Below, in pieces: positions 1-8,072 of a DNA stretch of 47,585 nucleotides. Positions within the stretch are counted from its first letter, which is position 1, and every line of letters starts with the position of its first letter. Below the pieces are notes generated by a model. That model was not told the origin of the DNA. It saw nothing but the letters and a program-made list of their open reading frames with translations, and ran no database searches. Source of the stretch: Candidatus Campylobacter infans. Lineage in GTDB: Bacteria; Campylobacterota; Campylobacteria; Campylobacterales; Campylobacteraceae. The translations under genes and the position numbers were made by a program. The stretch lies in assembly GCA_009827235.1 (NCBI GenBank), contig SPMW01000010.1, positions 1 to 47,585 of the forward strand. Reading direction: 5' to 3'.

Positions 1-1
1 T

Positions 2-457
2 GGCTCTGGTGGATCTGGCTCTGGCGGTGGTGGCTCTGGCGGCGATGGCTCTGGCGGTGGTGGCTCTGGCGGTAATTATGGCGGTATCGATTATGGTACA
101 GGTGATTTAGACAATGTAGAAGGTTCTATTGATAAAGCTAGTAATGGTTTTTTTGATGGCTTTTTTGGCATATTTTCAGATTTTGAAAGCTTTTTAAAAG
201 AATTTGATAGTTCAGCAAAAAGTGCTATTGAAGAGTTTGAATCTGCTATAAATAGTCCTATAAAACATAAAAATGTAAATTCTTGTGCTAGAAGTTATGA
301 TTTTGGCATTTCTACTGCTACGATTGATTTATGCGAGCCACTTAGTAAAATGTCTAGTATTACTTATGCTGTATTTTTTATTAGTTTTTTGGTTATTGGT
401 GTAGGTTCTTTTTTGAGATTGATAGTTATGCTGTTACCAGCATTACATTCTAAATAA
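2..457 (+). CDS. pIII-like minor coat / adsorption protein, C-terminal part (5' truncated by window edge)
   Basis: The open frame enters from the left edge and encodes 151 residues before the stop at 455-457. It begins with Gly-Ser-rich repeats (GSGGGGSGG type, to about residue 24), the kind of flexible linker that separates domains in filamentous phage pIII. An acidic, Phe-rich stretch follows, then a Cys pair (about residues 94 and 110), and a single strongly hydrophobic segment near the C-terminus ending in a short tail. A C-terminal membrane anchor plus Gly-rich linkers just upstream of a pVI-like and a zot gene is the position and build of pIII/OrfU-type adsorption proteins. The receptor-binding N-terminus is not in the window. 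The function is inferred from architecture and position, not from a clear sequence match. Confidence 0.65.
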   Translation, partial: GSGGSGSGGGGSGGDGSGGGGSGGNYGGIDYGTGDLDNVEGSIDKASNGFFDGFFGIFSDFESFLKEFDSSAKSAIEEFESAINSPIKHKNVNSCARSYDFGISTATIDLCEPLSKMSSITYAVFFISFLVIGVGSFLRLIVMLLPALHSK

Positions 458-468
458 GGGGATTATTT

Positions 469-960
469 ATGCCTGCTTTTTTTGCTGCTATTTGGGGTTT
501 TTGTGGTAGTTTAATTGGTTTTTTAAGTAGTATAGCAGTTACTTTTTTAACTAGGTTTTTAGATAAAATCAGTGTAGGTTCTTTTTTTTCATCTATGCTT
601 TTGCCTTTGATTAAGGCAGGCACTTTTTCTGTAATGTTTTTAGTTTTTACTGGTTTTTTAAATTTTATAAAAAAGATTTATGATTTAGTAAAAAGAATTT
701 TAAATGAAATAAATACTGTTCAAAATGGTGGCGGTGAAAATGATATTTTGGGCTTAGCTACTGATATATTAAACAGTATAGGATTTTTTAAAGCTTTGGA
801 TGATTCTTGGACTTTGTTAAGTCCTTTGTATTTTGGTTTTTTGGCGTTATTTACTTATTTGTTGCTTGCTAAGGCTTATCAGCTTGTTGTAGGCTTTTTA
901 TTAGAATTTTTCAATTTAAGCTCTGGTGCTAGCGCAAATTCTGTTAAAGGTCGTAAGTAA
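469..960 (+). CDS. pVI-like minor coat membrane protein (DUF2523-like)
   Basis: A 163-residue hydrophobic protein with SD AAGGGG shortly before its ATG, 11 nt after the adsorption gene. At least three membrane segments can be read: about residues 4-28, 43-65 and 120-145, with a polar loop (KKIYDLVKRILNEI) between. In inoviruses the gene directly before zot/pI usually codes for a small multi-spanning minor coat protein (pVI in Ff, DUF2523 in others) that caps the virion end together with pIII. The stop codon shares one base with the zot ATG, pointing to coupled translation. No catalytic motif is visible. The family label rests on hydropathy, length and position, so it remains moderately certain. 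Confidence 0.6.
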   Translation: MPAFFAAIWGFCGSLIGFLSSIAVTFLTRFLDKISVGSFFSSMLLPLIKAGTFSVMFLVFTGFLNFIKKIYDLVKRILNEINTVQNGGGENDILGLATDILNSIGFFKALDDSWTLLSPLYFGFLALFTYLLLAKAYQLVVGFLLEFFNLSSGASANSVKGRK

Positions 961-2105
961 TGGCAATTACTTATATTGTTGGCAATCCCGGCTCAGGTAA
1001 AACTTTTTTTGGCGTTAAAATTTTATATGATTATTTTATAAAAGAAAATAAGCCTAATTTTTTAGACAAAATTTTAAAAAAGAATGATAAAAAAGATGAT
1101 AAAAATTTTGTTGTAGCATATACAAATATAAATCAGTTTAATTTTGAATCAAGCGATAAAATTAAAAAATTTGAATATGACAAATTTTACGAAAAAATAA
1201 GCTTAGTTTATAATTCCTATGTGTTTGAAAAAGCAGACGATAATAAATTAATTGAATTGCTAAAAGATTTAGATTTATATAAAGCTTTATTTGTAATTGA
1301 TGAGATACATAATTTTTTTAATAATGCTGATGATGTTTTGGTTTGGTGGCTTACTTATCATAGACATTTATACCAAGAATTATATTTTATAACACAAAGT
1401 CTTAGTTTAGTTGCGCCTTGTTATAAAAATGTTGCTGAATTCTTTTATAAAGCTAGTGATAGTTCGCATAGGTTATTTTCTAAAAAGTTTAGATATTCAC
1501 AATACACTACCGCAAATTTGTATAAAAAAGATCTAATTAAAAAAATACATATTGATTTTGACGAAAAAATTTTTAATCTTTATCATAGTGGCAATAACGG
1601 CTTAGGTAAAAGTGCTGTAAAAAAATTCTTTTTAATTGCTTTTGTTCTTTTTATTTTTTGTTTTATTATTTTTAAAGTTATTATGTCCGTTTTTTTTACG
1701 CCAGATACACAAAACATTAAACAACCTGAAAATAAAATTTCGTCTCAAGCACAAAATTTGCTAAAAAATGATTTATCTCAATATGTTAAAAATTTTAATC
1801 AAAATTTAGAAAATAAAGAGCGATTGCTTTCTTATTATTTTGTTTTTACTTGTTCTTATTCTTATTGTATTTTTGAAAATTCTATTAATGAATATGATAG
1901 AGATTTAATTTTTAAACTTATACATGATACTCGCATTCTTTATCGCTCTGCTAGACAATTAACTTCTGGTCTTATTAAATATTCTTTTCTTTTAGAAAAT
2001 GATGTTTTTAAGCCTTTAAAAATTGAATACAAAGGTAAAACTGATGAAAAAAATTCTGATAATAGCATTTTTGCTGGCTTTGGTTCTCAAAGCTCAAATC
2101 GTTAA
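960..2105 (+). CDS. zot: Zot / pI-like phage assembly ATPase
   Basis: 381 residues. Walker A GNPGSGKT is at residues 8-15, and a Walker B-like LFVIDEIHNFF near residue 120. After about 220 cytoplasmic residues comes one membrane helix (about 224-250, starting FFLIAFVLFIFCFII), then a roughly 130-residue C-terminal region with a close Cys pair (CSYSYC). This is the pI/Zot topology: a cytoplasmic ATPase, one inner-membrane span and a periplasmic domain that docks with the outer-membrane secretin to extrude filamentous virions. The following secretin gene supports this. In Vibrio cholerae and Campylobacter concisus, Zot homologues have also been discussed as toxins acting on epithelial tight junctions, but nothing here proves such a role. 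The 3' end overlaps the secretin start by 62 nt. Confidence 0.85.
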   Translation: MAITYIVGNPGSGKTFFGVKILYDYFIKENKPNFLDKILKKNDKKDDKNFVVAYTNINQFNFESSDKIKKFEYDKFYEKISLVYNSYVFEKADDNKLIELLKDLDLYKALFVIDEIHNFFNNADDVLVWWLTYHRHLYQELYFITQSLSLVAPCYKNVAEFFYKASDSSHRLFSKKFRYSQYTTANLYKKDLIKKIHIDFDEKIFNLYHSGNNGLGKSAVKKFFLIAFVLFIFCFIIFKVIMSVFFTPDTQNIKQPENKISSQAQNLLKNDLSQYVKNFNQNLENKERLLSYYFVFTCSYSYCIFENSINEYDRDLIFKLIHDTRILYRSARQLTSGLIKYSFLLENDVFKPLKIEYKGKTDEKNSDNSIFAGFGSQSSNR

Positions 2106-3225
2106 GTCTAATTTATTACAATTTGCTGATTTAGCAAGTGTAGAAAATAAAACTCAAATTTTAATTAGTGGCTCGATTGTCCCTGATGATTATATTTTTT
2201 TTACAAGTAGTAAAAATCCTAAAATTTCTTTGAGTTTATTTAAGAAAATGGTTGAGCTTCAAGGTTTAAGGTTTTTAAAATTAGATGATTTTTATTTTAT
2301 AGATAATTTAACAGATAATCAAAAAAATGCTGTAAATAATGAAAGCTTAGAAAATTCATCTATTAATGAAAATCTTTATTATATTAAACTTTCTGGCAAT
2401 AGTTTTGATGATTTAAATTCTATTCTTAGTTTGTATGAAAAAAACGCTACTTATATATCGCAAGATAATTCAGCTGTTTTTAAAGCTAGTGAAAAGCAAT
2501 TTAGTGAAATTATAAGTTATTTGCCAAATTTTGACACAAAAGAAAAAGAGCAAGTAAGCTTTAAAATTACGATTTTAGAAACTGAAACTAATGTGTTAAA
2601 AGAGCGTGGCACTGAGATTAATTCGCTTTTAGAATTATCAGAGCATAAAGATTTTAAATTATTTTTTAATATGCTTACTGTTCCTTACACTCAATCTAGC
2701 AATGTTATTAAAAAAAGCAATGAATTTTATGGTGTTTTACAATTTTTAGATAAGAATGATATTACTAAAATTAAAGCTTCGCCTTTTTTAGTGGCTAAAA
2801 ATAATACACAAGTAAATTTTAGTTCAGTTAAAAATTTGCCTTTTTTAAGTAATACTAGCACTTATACTCAATCTGCCGTTCAAACTCAAAATACTTATGA
2901 ATATAGAGATGTCGGCTTAAAACTAACATTAAAGCCTGTAATAGTTGGCGACATGATAGATGTAGATTTGAATCTTATTTATGAAAATTTACTAAGCACG
3001 GGTGATAGTTTAACTCCTAAAACTAGTAAAAAAGAGCTTAAATCAAATTATAGGCTTAAAAAAGGTGAAATAATCGTTTTAAGCGGTATAAATCAAAGCA
3101 CTAACATTGAGGTTAAAAAAGGCATTCCTATTTTAAAAGATATTCCTATCTTACAATATATTTTTAGCACTAAAAATAAAGAGTTGAGCGAAAGTATTTT
3201 AAGTATTAGTATTGAAGTTTTCTAA
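2044..3225 (+). CDS. Phage secretin (pIV-like outer-membrane channel)
   Basis: I place the start at ATG 2044, preceded by AAGG at 2032-2035. A longer TTG start at 2023 would add seven residues before the signal peptide. From 2044 the protein begins MKKILIIAFLLALVLKAQ, a typical signal peptide. The middle carries small N-domain-like segments (for example LLQFADLASVENKTQILISGS). The C-terminal half has secretin family hallmarks: a stretch like VGLKLTLKPVIVGDMIDVDL and the ending GIPILKDIPILQYIFS, which resembles the conserved VPLLGDIPVLGxLF secretin signature. It should form the outer-membrane gate for phage release with Zot. Many inoviruses borrow a host secretin, so having its own is informative. 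It overlaps zot upstream and abuts the next small gene. Confidence 0.85.
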   Translation: MKKILIIAFLLALVLKAQIVKSNLLQFADLASVENKTQILISGSIVPDDYIFFTSSKNPKISLSLFKKMVELQGLRFLKLDDFYFIDNLTDNQKNAVNNESLENSSINENLYYIKLSGNSFDDLNSILSLYEKNATYISQDNSAVFKASEKQFSEIISYLPNFDTKEKEQVSFKITILETETNVLKERGTEINSLLELSEHKDFKLFFNMLTVPYTQSSNVIKKSNEFYGVLQFLDKNDITKIKASPFLVAKNNTQVNFSSVKNLPFLSNTSTYTQSAVQTQNTYEYRDVGLKLTLKPVIVGDMIDVDLNLIYENLLSTGDSLTPKTSKKELKSNYRLKKGEIIVLSGINQSTNIEVKKGIPILKDIPILQYIFSTKNKELSESILSISIEVF

Positions 3226-3235
3226 GGTGGCTAGA

Positions 3236-3463
3236 ATGTATAGAGAAGCTTATAATAGACTTGTTTATAGATTAGAGCTTATTAGCGATGATATAGCTTG
3301 CTATTTTGAAAATGGCGACACTGACGAATTAAGAAGTTCTATTGCTAACTTATTAGATTTAGTTGCTAGCGCAAATTCTTATGGTAAGGTGTTAGCTTAT
3401 GAGAGCCAAAAACAAAATTCTTTAATTTCTAATGATAATAAGGTCGGTGTTTATGTTAAATAA
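3236..3463 (+). CDS. Small prophage protein of unknown function
   Basis: 75 residues from ATG 3236, which has AAGG at 3223-3226. A TTG at 3212 in the same frame is possible but lacks this spacing. The sequence is soluble and mildly acidic with a helical look (YREAYNRLVYRLELISDDIACYFENGDTDELRSSI split by one Cys) and no membrane segment. It sits between the secretin and the replication initiator, and its end overlaps the Rep start by 11 nt, so it is co-transcribed with them. In other inoviruses genes near Rep include single-strand DNA-binding or regulatory proteins, but I do not recognise such a motif here and assign no function. Confidence 0.7.
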   Translation: MYREAYNRLVYRLELISDDIACYFENGDTDELRSSIANLLDLVASANSYGKVLAYESQKQNSLISNDNKVGVYVK

Positions 3464-4892
3464 TGAATATTTATTTGACTTAGATACTGGCGCTGCGCTT
3501 GCGCTTTCGAGCGACCGCTACGAAGTAGCGGGCGCGAAAAGCGCAGCGCCTTGTCAAATTAATAAAAAACTTTCAGTTTTTCACTCAAACAATGAAATAA
3601 TCAATTTTGGCATTTCAAAAATTGATATTAAAAACGCAAATTTAAAGTTAGAAAGACAACGAAAGTGGCTAGAAAATCAAAATTTTATTAGTCAGTTTGG
3701 ACAAATTAAAAGCTTGCTTGATTGTTCTTTAAGCGCAAATATTAGTCCTAAATATTATGCTGAGCTAAATAACCGAGTAAATACCATACAAGATTTTTGT
3801 TTTAACGAAAATTTAAAGACTTCATTTTTAACTATTACCTTAAATGGTTGTTTTAGGGACGCTTTGCGTGGCGATTTTTCACGCTTTAAATTACAAGATA
3901 AAAGGCTTTTACCTTATTATTTAGCAGAAAAACTAAATAATAACGAAGCATTTACTATAAAAGATTTAGTAAATTTTTTAAATCATTTATGGTTTGTTTT
4001 TGTTAAAAGAATTCATACTAAGTATAAAAATTTTAAAAAATATTACATAAGAGCTTTTGAGCCGCACAAAAAAGACGGCGTGCCACATATTCACGCATTG
4101 TTATCTTACCCTGAATTTGCGCACGATTATATATTAAAAACTTTTAAAAATATTTTTTACGCACCGCAAAATTTAAAAACTAATTATTTAAGTAAAGAGC
4201 AAATATTAAATGGCGAAATTAACGGTTTCCAATGGACTTTAAATAATCCATCAGGCTATATTTTAAAATATATAAATAAAAGTTTTGTAAATTTTAATAA
4301 ATCTAAAAATTTAAACGCGATTTCGTCTTGGTATGTTAAGCATAAAGTGCGTAGATTTATAAGCTCACGCCATCAAATTCCTTTGTGGATTTATAGAAAA
4401 ATTAATTTTTTTTTCAAGGATTTTTATAATTTATGCACTATAAAAAATAATGCTGATTGGATTTGTGAATGGGATATTAAAAAGCATTATTTTAGGCTTG
4501 AAAATGTATTTAATGATGAGCTTATTCATTATGAAAACGGGATTTTTACGCATAGTATTAAGGGCGTAGTGCTACACGAATACCAAAAAGCTTTATATAG
4601 TTCATTAAGTAAAAAAGTAAAAATAACCTTTAAAAAAGAAAAGTTAGATTTTAAAGTGAAGCCTCTTTTAATAAAATTTCCAAATAGGCTTAAAAATTAT
4701 GATTTAATTCAATATTACATAAGTTTAGGCAAGCAAAATACTCCGCATTTTGCGCTAGTAGAAAATGAAATTTATAAACGCTTAAAAATTAAAAAAACGC
4801 TTAAACAATCAATGCTAGATTATTTTAATATTAAGCTTGAAATGGACGGCTTACACAATTTAAATAATTCAAGCGAAATTCAAGTATTTTAA
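3453..4892 (+). CDS. HUH rolling-circle replication initiator (phage Rep, pII-like)
   Basis: 479 residues from ATG 3453, with AAGG at 3440-3443. An in-frame ATG at 3432 would also be possible. The HUH metal-binding motif is visible as GVPHIHALLSYP, preceded by FLTITLNG, which fits motif I of Rep endonucleases. Tyrosines that could form the DNA-protein bond lie after the HUH motif (for example in SGYILKYINKS and SSWYVKHKVRR). Such proteins nick the double-stranded form and start rolling-circle replication of ssDNA phages. An unusual GC-rich palindrome (3489-3550) is read in frame as residues 13-33 of this protein and gives an Ala/Gly-rich insert unlike the rest of the Lys/Asn-rich chain. Confidence 0.85.
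   Translation: MLNNEYLFDLDTGAALALSSDRYEVAGAKSAAPCQINKKLSVFHSNNEIINFGISKIDIKNANLKLERQRKWLENQNFISQFGQIKSLLDCSLSANISPKYYAELNNRVNTIQDFCFNENLKTSFLTITLNGCFRDALRGDFSRFKLQDKRLLPYYLAEKLNNNEAFTIKDLVNFLNHLWFVFVKRIHTKYKNFKKYYIRAFEPHKKDGVPHIHALLSYPEFAHDYILKTFKNIFYAPQNLKTNYLSKEQILNGEINGFQWTLNNPSGYILKYINKSFVNFNKSKNLNAISSWYVKHKVRRFISSRHQIPLWIYRKINFFFKDFYNLCTIKNNADWICEWDIKKHYFRLENVFNDELIHYENGIFTHSIKGVVLHEYQKALYSSLSKKVKITFKKEKLDFKVKPLLIKFPNRLKNYDLIQYYISLGKQNTPHFALVENEIYKRLKIKKTLKQSMLDYFNIKLEMDGLHNLNNSSEIQVF
3489..3550. repeat. 62-nt GC-rich imperfect palindrome inside rep
   Basis: The outer arms GGCGCTGCGCTT (3489-3500) and AAGCGCAGCGCC (3539-3550) are perfect inverted repeats of 12 bp. In the centre CCGCTAC-GAA-GTAGCGG forms a second perfect 7-bp hairpin. 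The sequence between also pairs largely (GCGCTTTCGAGCG against GCGCGAAAAGCGC), so the whole segment can fold into one long hairpin. It is about two-thirds G+C in a prophage that is around 30 percent G+C. Confidence 0.85.
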
Positions 4893-4901
4893 GGATAAAA
4901 A

Positions 4902-5786
4902 ATGACATTTGATTATTACGCAGAGCTTTACTTAAAATTTGGTAAGCAAAATTGGAGAAATAGCACCTATGATAAAAATTGTGGTATAGTTAAAAATAGG
5001 CTTAGTGATTTTTCAAATATGAAAATAAATGAGATTAAACCTAGCATTATCAAACTTTGGCTTAATTCAATAGATGATGTAAGCAATAAAAGTAAAAAAC
5101 ATTATATAAGCGCATTATCACAAATATTTCAGCTAGCTTTACAAGATGAAGTAATAAGTAAAAATCCTTTAATACATTTAGCAAATTTACACCACAATAC
5201 ACCAAAAATTCAGCCATTTAATGATGGTGAAGTTCAAGCAATATTACAAGCTAGCAAGCATTTCACTAAGAATTTTCAAATATTTTTATATTTGGGATTT
5301 TTTACTGGTATGCGAACAGGTGAGATATTAGCTTTAAAAATTAAAGATATTGATTTAGACAATTTAATAATAAATATAAACGCTACACGCTCACGCTTTG
5401 GAGAGAATGAACCTAAAACATTAAAAAGCAAAAGACAAGTGCCTATTTTAAAAAGTTTTGAAAATATTTTAAGAGATTTTATAAATAATGATAAAGATAG
5501 AATTTATCTATTACAGACTCAGTATAACCGCCCGTATAAAGATTGTTGCGTGTTTCAAACATTTTGGGCGCAAATTTTAGCAGATTTACGCATAAAATAC
5601 CGCAGACCTTATACTATGCGTCATACTTATGCTACTTTTATGCTAGCAAATAATTACGCCAGTCCTGTAAGGCTAGCAAGTTTAATGGGTCATTCTACGC
5701 CAAAAATGATTTATAGTGTTTATGTAAATTATTTAAATCAAAATTTAAAAGATTTTAACCGAGATTTAGTGTTATACAAAAATTAA
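4902..5786 (+). CDS. Tyrosine recombinase / phage integrase
   Basis: 294 residues, with SD AAGGA before the ATG. The N-terminal SAM-like/core-binding part spans about residues 1-95. The C-terminal catalytic domain shows TGMRTGE (first Arg, about residue 140), KSKRQVP (the beta-hairpin Lys), TMRHTYATFM (second Arg; the His of the usual HxxR is Tyr here), LMGHST (His) and SVYVNY (nucleophile Tyr near residue 280). The set is complete enough for an active enzyme. It should integrate and excise the prophage at the tRNA-Ser gene 1.1 kb downstream. Many filamentous phages instead use host XerCD at dif, so a phage-encoded integrase is a distinguishing feature. Confidence 0.9.
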   Translation: MTFDYYAELYLKFGKQNWRNSTYDKNCGIVKNRLSDFSNMKINEIKPSIIKLWLNSIDDVSNKSKKHYISALSQIFQLALQDEVISKNPLIHLANLHHNTPKIQPFNDGEVQAILQASKHFTKNFQIFLYLGFFTGMRTGEILALKIKDIDLDNLIININATRSRFGENEPKTLKSKRQVPILKSFENILRDFINNDKDRIYLLQTQYNRPYKDCCVFQTFWAQILADLRIKYRRPYTMRHTYATFMLANNYASPVRLASLMGHSTPKMIYSVYVNYLNQNLKDFNRDLVLYKN

Positions 5787-5795
5787 AGAGTAAAA

Positions 5796-6752
5796 ATGAA
5801 AATAGGTAGCTTATTTGCGGGCATTGGCGGGATTGAGCTTGGTTTTAAAAAAGCAGGATTTAGCACAGCGTGTGCGATTGAGATTGACACTAAGGCGTGC
5901 GTAACCTATAAAGCTAACCACAAACACCAAATTATCAACGCAGATATTAGCAAAGTTGATTTTAAAGAACTAAATTCCATTGACATTTTAACAGCTGGCT
6001 TTCCTTGCCAGGCATTTAGTGTTGCTGGTTATCAAAAAGGCTTTAATGATGAGCGCGGCAATGTATTTTTTGAGATTTTAAGATATTTAAAATTTTTCAA
6101 GCCAAAAATAATTTTTTTGGAAAATGTTAAAAATTTATGCAACCATTATAAAGGAAAAACATTCGCTCGCATAAAAAAAGAATTAGAAAATTTGGGCTAT
6201 AAGCTCAAATTTCAAGTCTTAAATACTTGCGAATATGGCAATATACCGCAAAATAGAGAAAGAATTTATATTGTAGGTTTTTTAGATTATACTATGTTTG
6301 AAAATTTTGCCTTTCCACAAAAAATCAAGCTCACTAAAAAGGTGCAAGATTTAATCGACAAATCAGCGCCAAATGAATTTTACTATATTAAAACAAAATA
6401 CTACGCCGAGCTTAAAAAAGTTATGTTAAATAAAGATACACTTTTTCAATGGCGTAGGCATTATGTGCGCGAAAATAAATCAAATTTATGTCCTACACTG
6501 ACCGCAAATATGGGAACAGGCGGGCATAATGTGCCTTTGGTACTTGATAGCCAAGATATAAGAAAACTTACGCCGCGAGAATGTGCGAGATTTCAAGGCT
6601 TTGACGATAACTTTATTTTACCACAAGAATTGTCAAACGCTGCACTTTACAAACAAATCGGCAATAGCGTTTCAGTAAGTATTGTTGAAGCTATCGCAAA
6701 AGAAATTAGAAATGTTGTTGAAAATGAATATATAGCAGTTTGTTTTAGATAA
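5796..6752 (+). CDS. DNA (cytosine-5) methyltransferase, orphan
   Basis: 318 residues with the classical C5-MTase motif order: I, SLFAGIGGIELGFKKAGF (residues 4-21); IV, GFPCQAFSVAGY with catalytic Cys; VI, FLENVKNL; VIII, PQNRERIYIVGF; IX/X, LTPRECARFQGF and YKQIGNSVSV. It transfers a methyl group from S-adenosylmethionine to cytosine C5 at a specific site; the site cannot be read from sequence. It begins 9 nt after the integrase gene with SD-like AGAG, so it is probably in the same transcript. No restriction endonuclease gene is next to it, so it looks like an orphan prophage enzyme that could protect phage DNA from host restriction or mark the host genome. Confidence 0.92.
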   Translation: MKIGSLFAGIGGIELGFKKAGFSTACAIEIDTKACVTYKANHKHQIINADISKVDFKELNSIDILTAGFPCQAFSVAGYQKGFNDERGNVFFEILRYLKFFKPKIIFLENVKNLCNHYKGKTFARIKKELENLGYKLKFQVLNTCEYGNIPQNRERIYIVGFLDYTMFENFAFPQKIKLTKKVQDLIDKSAPNEFYYIKTKYYAELKKVMLNKDTLFQWRRHYVRENKSNLCPTLTANMGTGGHNVPLVLDSQDIRKLTPRECARFQGFDDNFILPQELSNAALYKQIGNSVSVSIVEAIAKEIRNVVENEYIAVCFR

Positions 6753-6767
6753 AGAAAAAGAAAGGTA

Positions 6768-6884
6768 ATGATGAATAAAAATGGTATGGACAAAATTTGA
6801 GCTAGAAAAGACACTAAAATAATCCTATTGCCTAGTCATAGGGGCGATAAAATATTTTTAAATTGCCTTGAAAGTATGAAATAA
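6768..6884 (+). pseudogene. Short prophage ORF interrupted by an in-frame TGA
   Basis: A good SD (AAAGG at 6761-6765) precedes ATG 6768. The frame reads MMNKNGMDKI, then TGA, then 27 more residues (ARKDTKIILLPSHRGDK and onward) before TAA at 6882-6884. The post-stop part looks protein-like (positively charged, then hydrophobic). The TGA could be a mutated TGG Trp codon, so this may be the broken last gene of the prophage. It is also possible that only a 10-residue peptide is made or that nothing is translated. It lies between the methyltransferase and the tRNA-Ser attachment site. Confidence 0.3.
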
Positions 6885-6893
6885 TCGTATTGG

Positions 6894-6985
6894 TGGCGGA
6901 CAGGGAGGGATTCGAACCCTCGAGGCCCGGTTAGGACCTGCACCCTTAGCAGGGGTGTGGTTTCGGCCAACTCACCCACCTGTCC
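6894..6985 (-). tRNA. tRNA-Ser (GCU anticodon)
   Basis: On the minus strand the acceptor arms GGACAGG and CCTGTCC pair over 7 bp. They are followed by discriminator G and an encoded CCA. The anticodon loop reads CTGCTAA between stems ACACC/GGGTG, giving anticodon GCU (Ser, AGC/AGU codons). A long variable arm (GGTCCTAACCGGGCC region) fits a class II serine tRNA, and the T-loop GGTTCGAATCC is standard. Its 3' end faces the prophage, consistent with integration into the tRNA 3' half, with the gene regenerated by the phage end. Confidence 0.95.
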
Positions 6986-7003
6986 AGTAAAAATAAAAGC
7001 GCA

Positions 7004-7009
7004 ATTATA
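7004..7009 (-). promoter_or_regulatory. -10 box of tRNA-Ser
   Basis: The minus strand reads TATAAT about 19 bp upstream of the mature tRNA 5' end, predicting a start near 6997. Confidence 0.6.
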
Positions 7010-7391
7010 CTAAGCAATGCTTACATTATGCTTAAAATATCTTTTGCCCAGAGGTTAGCTTAGAAATTTCAAATAAAATAGCTAAAATGTGTGATTAAAA
7101 TTTATATTAAATTCTAAAATAAGCCAAGCAAGCAAAAATTAAAATTTAAACAATACCTAAATAACATATTAATCTCAAAAAGCTAAACTTAAAAAATATA
7201 TTCAAGCTAATGCTAATATCACCACGCATTCTAGCAGATTATAAGCAGTATTTTGCTAAATATTTAAGCATTAATTTATGAATAAAATTTTAATAAATTA
7301 ATTTAATTATAATTTATAAATCAAGCAAAAAGCGCAGTATTTACAAAAAGCAAGGTGCGCTAAAATGCCTTAAAATCATTAAATAAAGCAA
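7010..7391. other. AT-rich intergenic region without a recognised gene
   Basis: About 380 bp between tRNA-Ser and the pyrF stop. It is very AT-rich with runs such as TTTAATTATAATTTATAAATC around 7300-7321. I see no ORF with an SD and no RNA gene. Confidence 0.5.
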
Positions 7392-8072
7392 TTATATATT
7401 TTTTAAAATTTGTTTTATTATGTTTTGTGGTTCTTTTGCTTGATAAATTGGGCGTCCTATTACGATAAAATCTGCCTTTTGCTCTTTTGCTAATTCTAAG
7501 CTTGCTACTCTTTTTTGGTCGTTTTTGCTCTCGCCAAAAGGGCGAATTCCAGGGCAAAGCGTGATAAAATCGTTGCTTATGGCTTGTTTGATTTGCGCGC
7601 TTTCAAAGGCTGAGCAAACCACCCCATCAAGCCCGCTTTTTGCTGAAATTTTAGCTAAATGCAAAATGGCTTGGTTTAAGTTTTCATTATAAATGCTCTT
7701 AAAGCTAGCATCATCAAAGCTAGTTAGCGCCGTAACTGCTAGCACTAAGGGTCTGGTTTTTGCTTGGTTTAGGCGGTCTATCACCGCGCTCATTGCGGCT
7801 TCTCCGCTGCTTGCGTGTAAGTTTATCATATCAACGCCTATTTGTGCTAGCTCAAAGCTCGCATCTGCCATAGTTTTGGGTATATCATAAAGCTTTAAAT
7901 CTAAAAAAATTTTAAAATTTTCAATTTTTTTAAGTTCGTTTATAAAATTTATCCCATCTCTATAAAATGCGCGCATACCGATTTTTAGCCATATATCAAG
8001 CCCTTTTAAAGATTTAGCAAGTTCTAAGCATTCTTTTTTGCTTTCTAAATCAAGAGCTACGCAAAGCTTCAT
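7392..8072 (-). CDS. pyrF: Orotidine 5'-phosphate decarboxylase
   Basis: 226 residues, a usual length for the short bacterial OMP decarboxylases. It catalyses the last step of UMP synthesis. The N-terminal [11 protein letters not shown] and the active-site stretch [13 protein letters not shown] (Asp and Lys of the catalytic DxKxxD-type network) are clear. [16 protein letters not shown] and a C-terminal phosphate-binding FIVIGRPIY also match the TIM-barrel family. Its ATG overlaps the nusB stop by 4 nt, so it is the last gene of ribH-nusB-pyrF, an order I recall from C. jejuni. Confidence 0.95.
   Translation of the reverse strand: MKLCVALDLESKKECLELAKSLKGLDIWLKIGMRAFYRDGINFINELKKIENFKIFLDLKLYDIPKTMADASFELAQIGVDMINLHASSGEAAMSAVIDRLNQAKTRPLVLAVTALTSFDDASFKSIYNENLNQAILHLAKISAKSGLDGVVCSAFESAQIKQAISNDFITLCPGIRPFGESKNDQKRVASLELAKEQKADFIVIGRPIYQAKEPQNIIKQILKNI

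Larger units (their letters stand above)
1..6893 (+). mobile_element. Integrated filamentous (inovirus-type) prophage, right part
   Basis: Contiguous plus-strand genes in inovirus order: pIII-like adsorption protein, pVI-like membrane protein, Zot/pI assembly ATPase, secretin, small protein, HUH Rep, tyrosine integrase, C5 methyltransferase. The block is more AT-rich than the housekeeping genes that follow and uses tight or overlapping spacing (for example 1-nt overlap before zot and 62-nt overlap zot/secretin). It stops next to the 3' end of a minus-strand tRNA-Ser, the usual target of tyrosine integrases, so the right junction is probably at about 6885-6930. The left end, including the major coat protein and left att site, lies outside the window. 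Zot-encoding prophages are known in Campylobacter concisus, which supports the call. Confidence 0.85.

Noticed and set aside
7360..7557. 65-codon minus-strand frame over the 3' part of pyrF.
   Set aside because: Shadow of pyrF in another frame with no SD and a basic low-complexity product.
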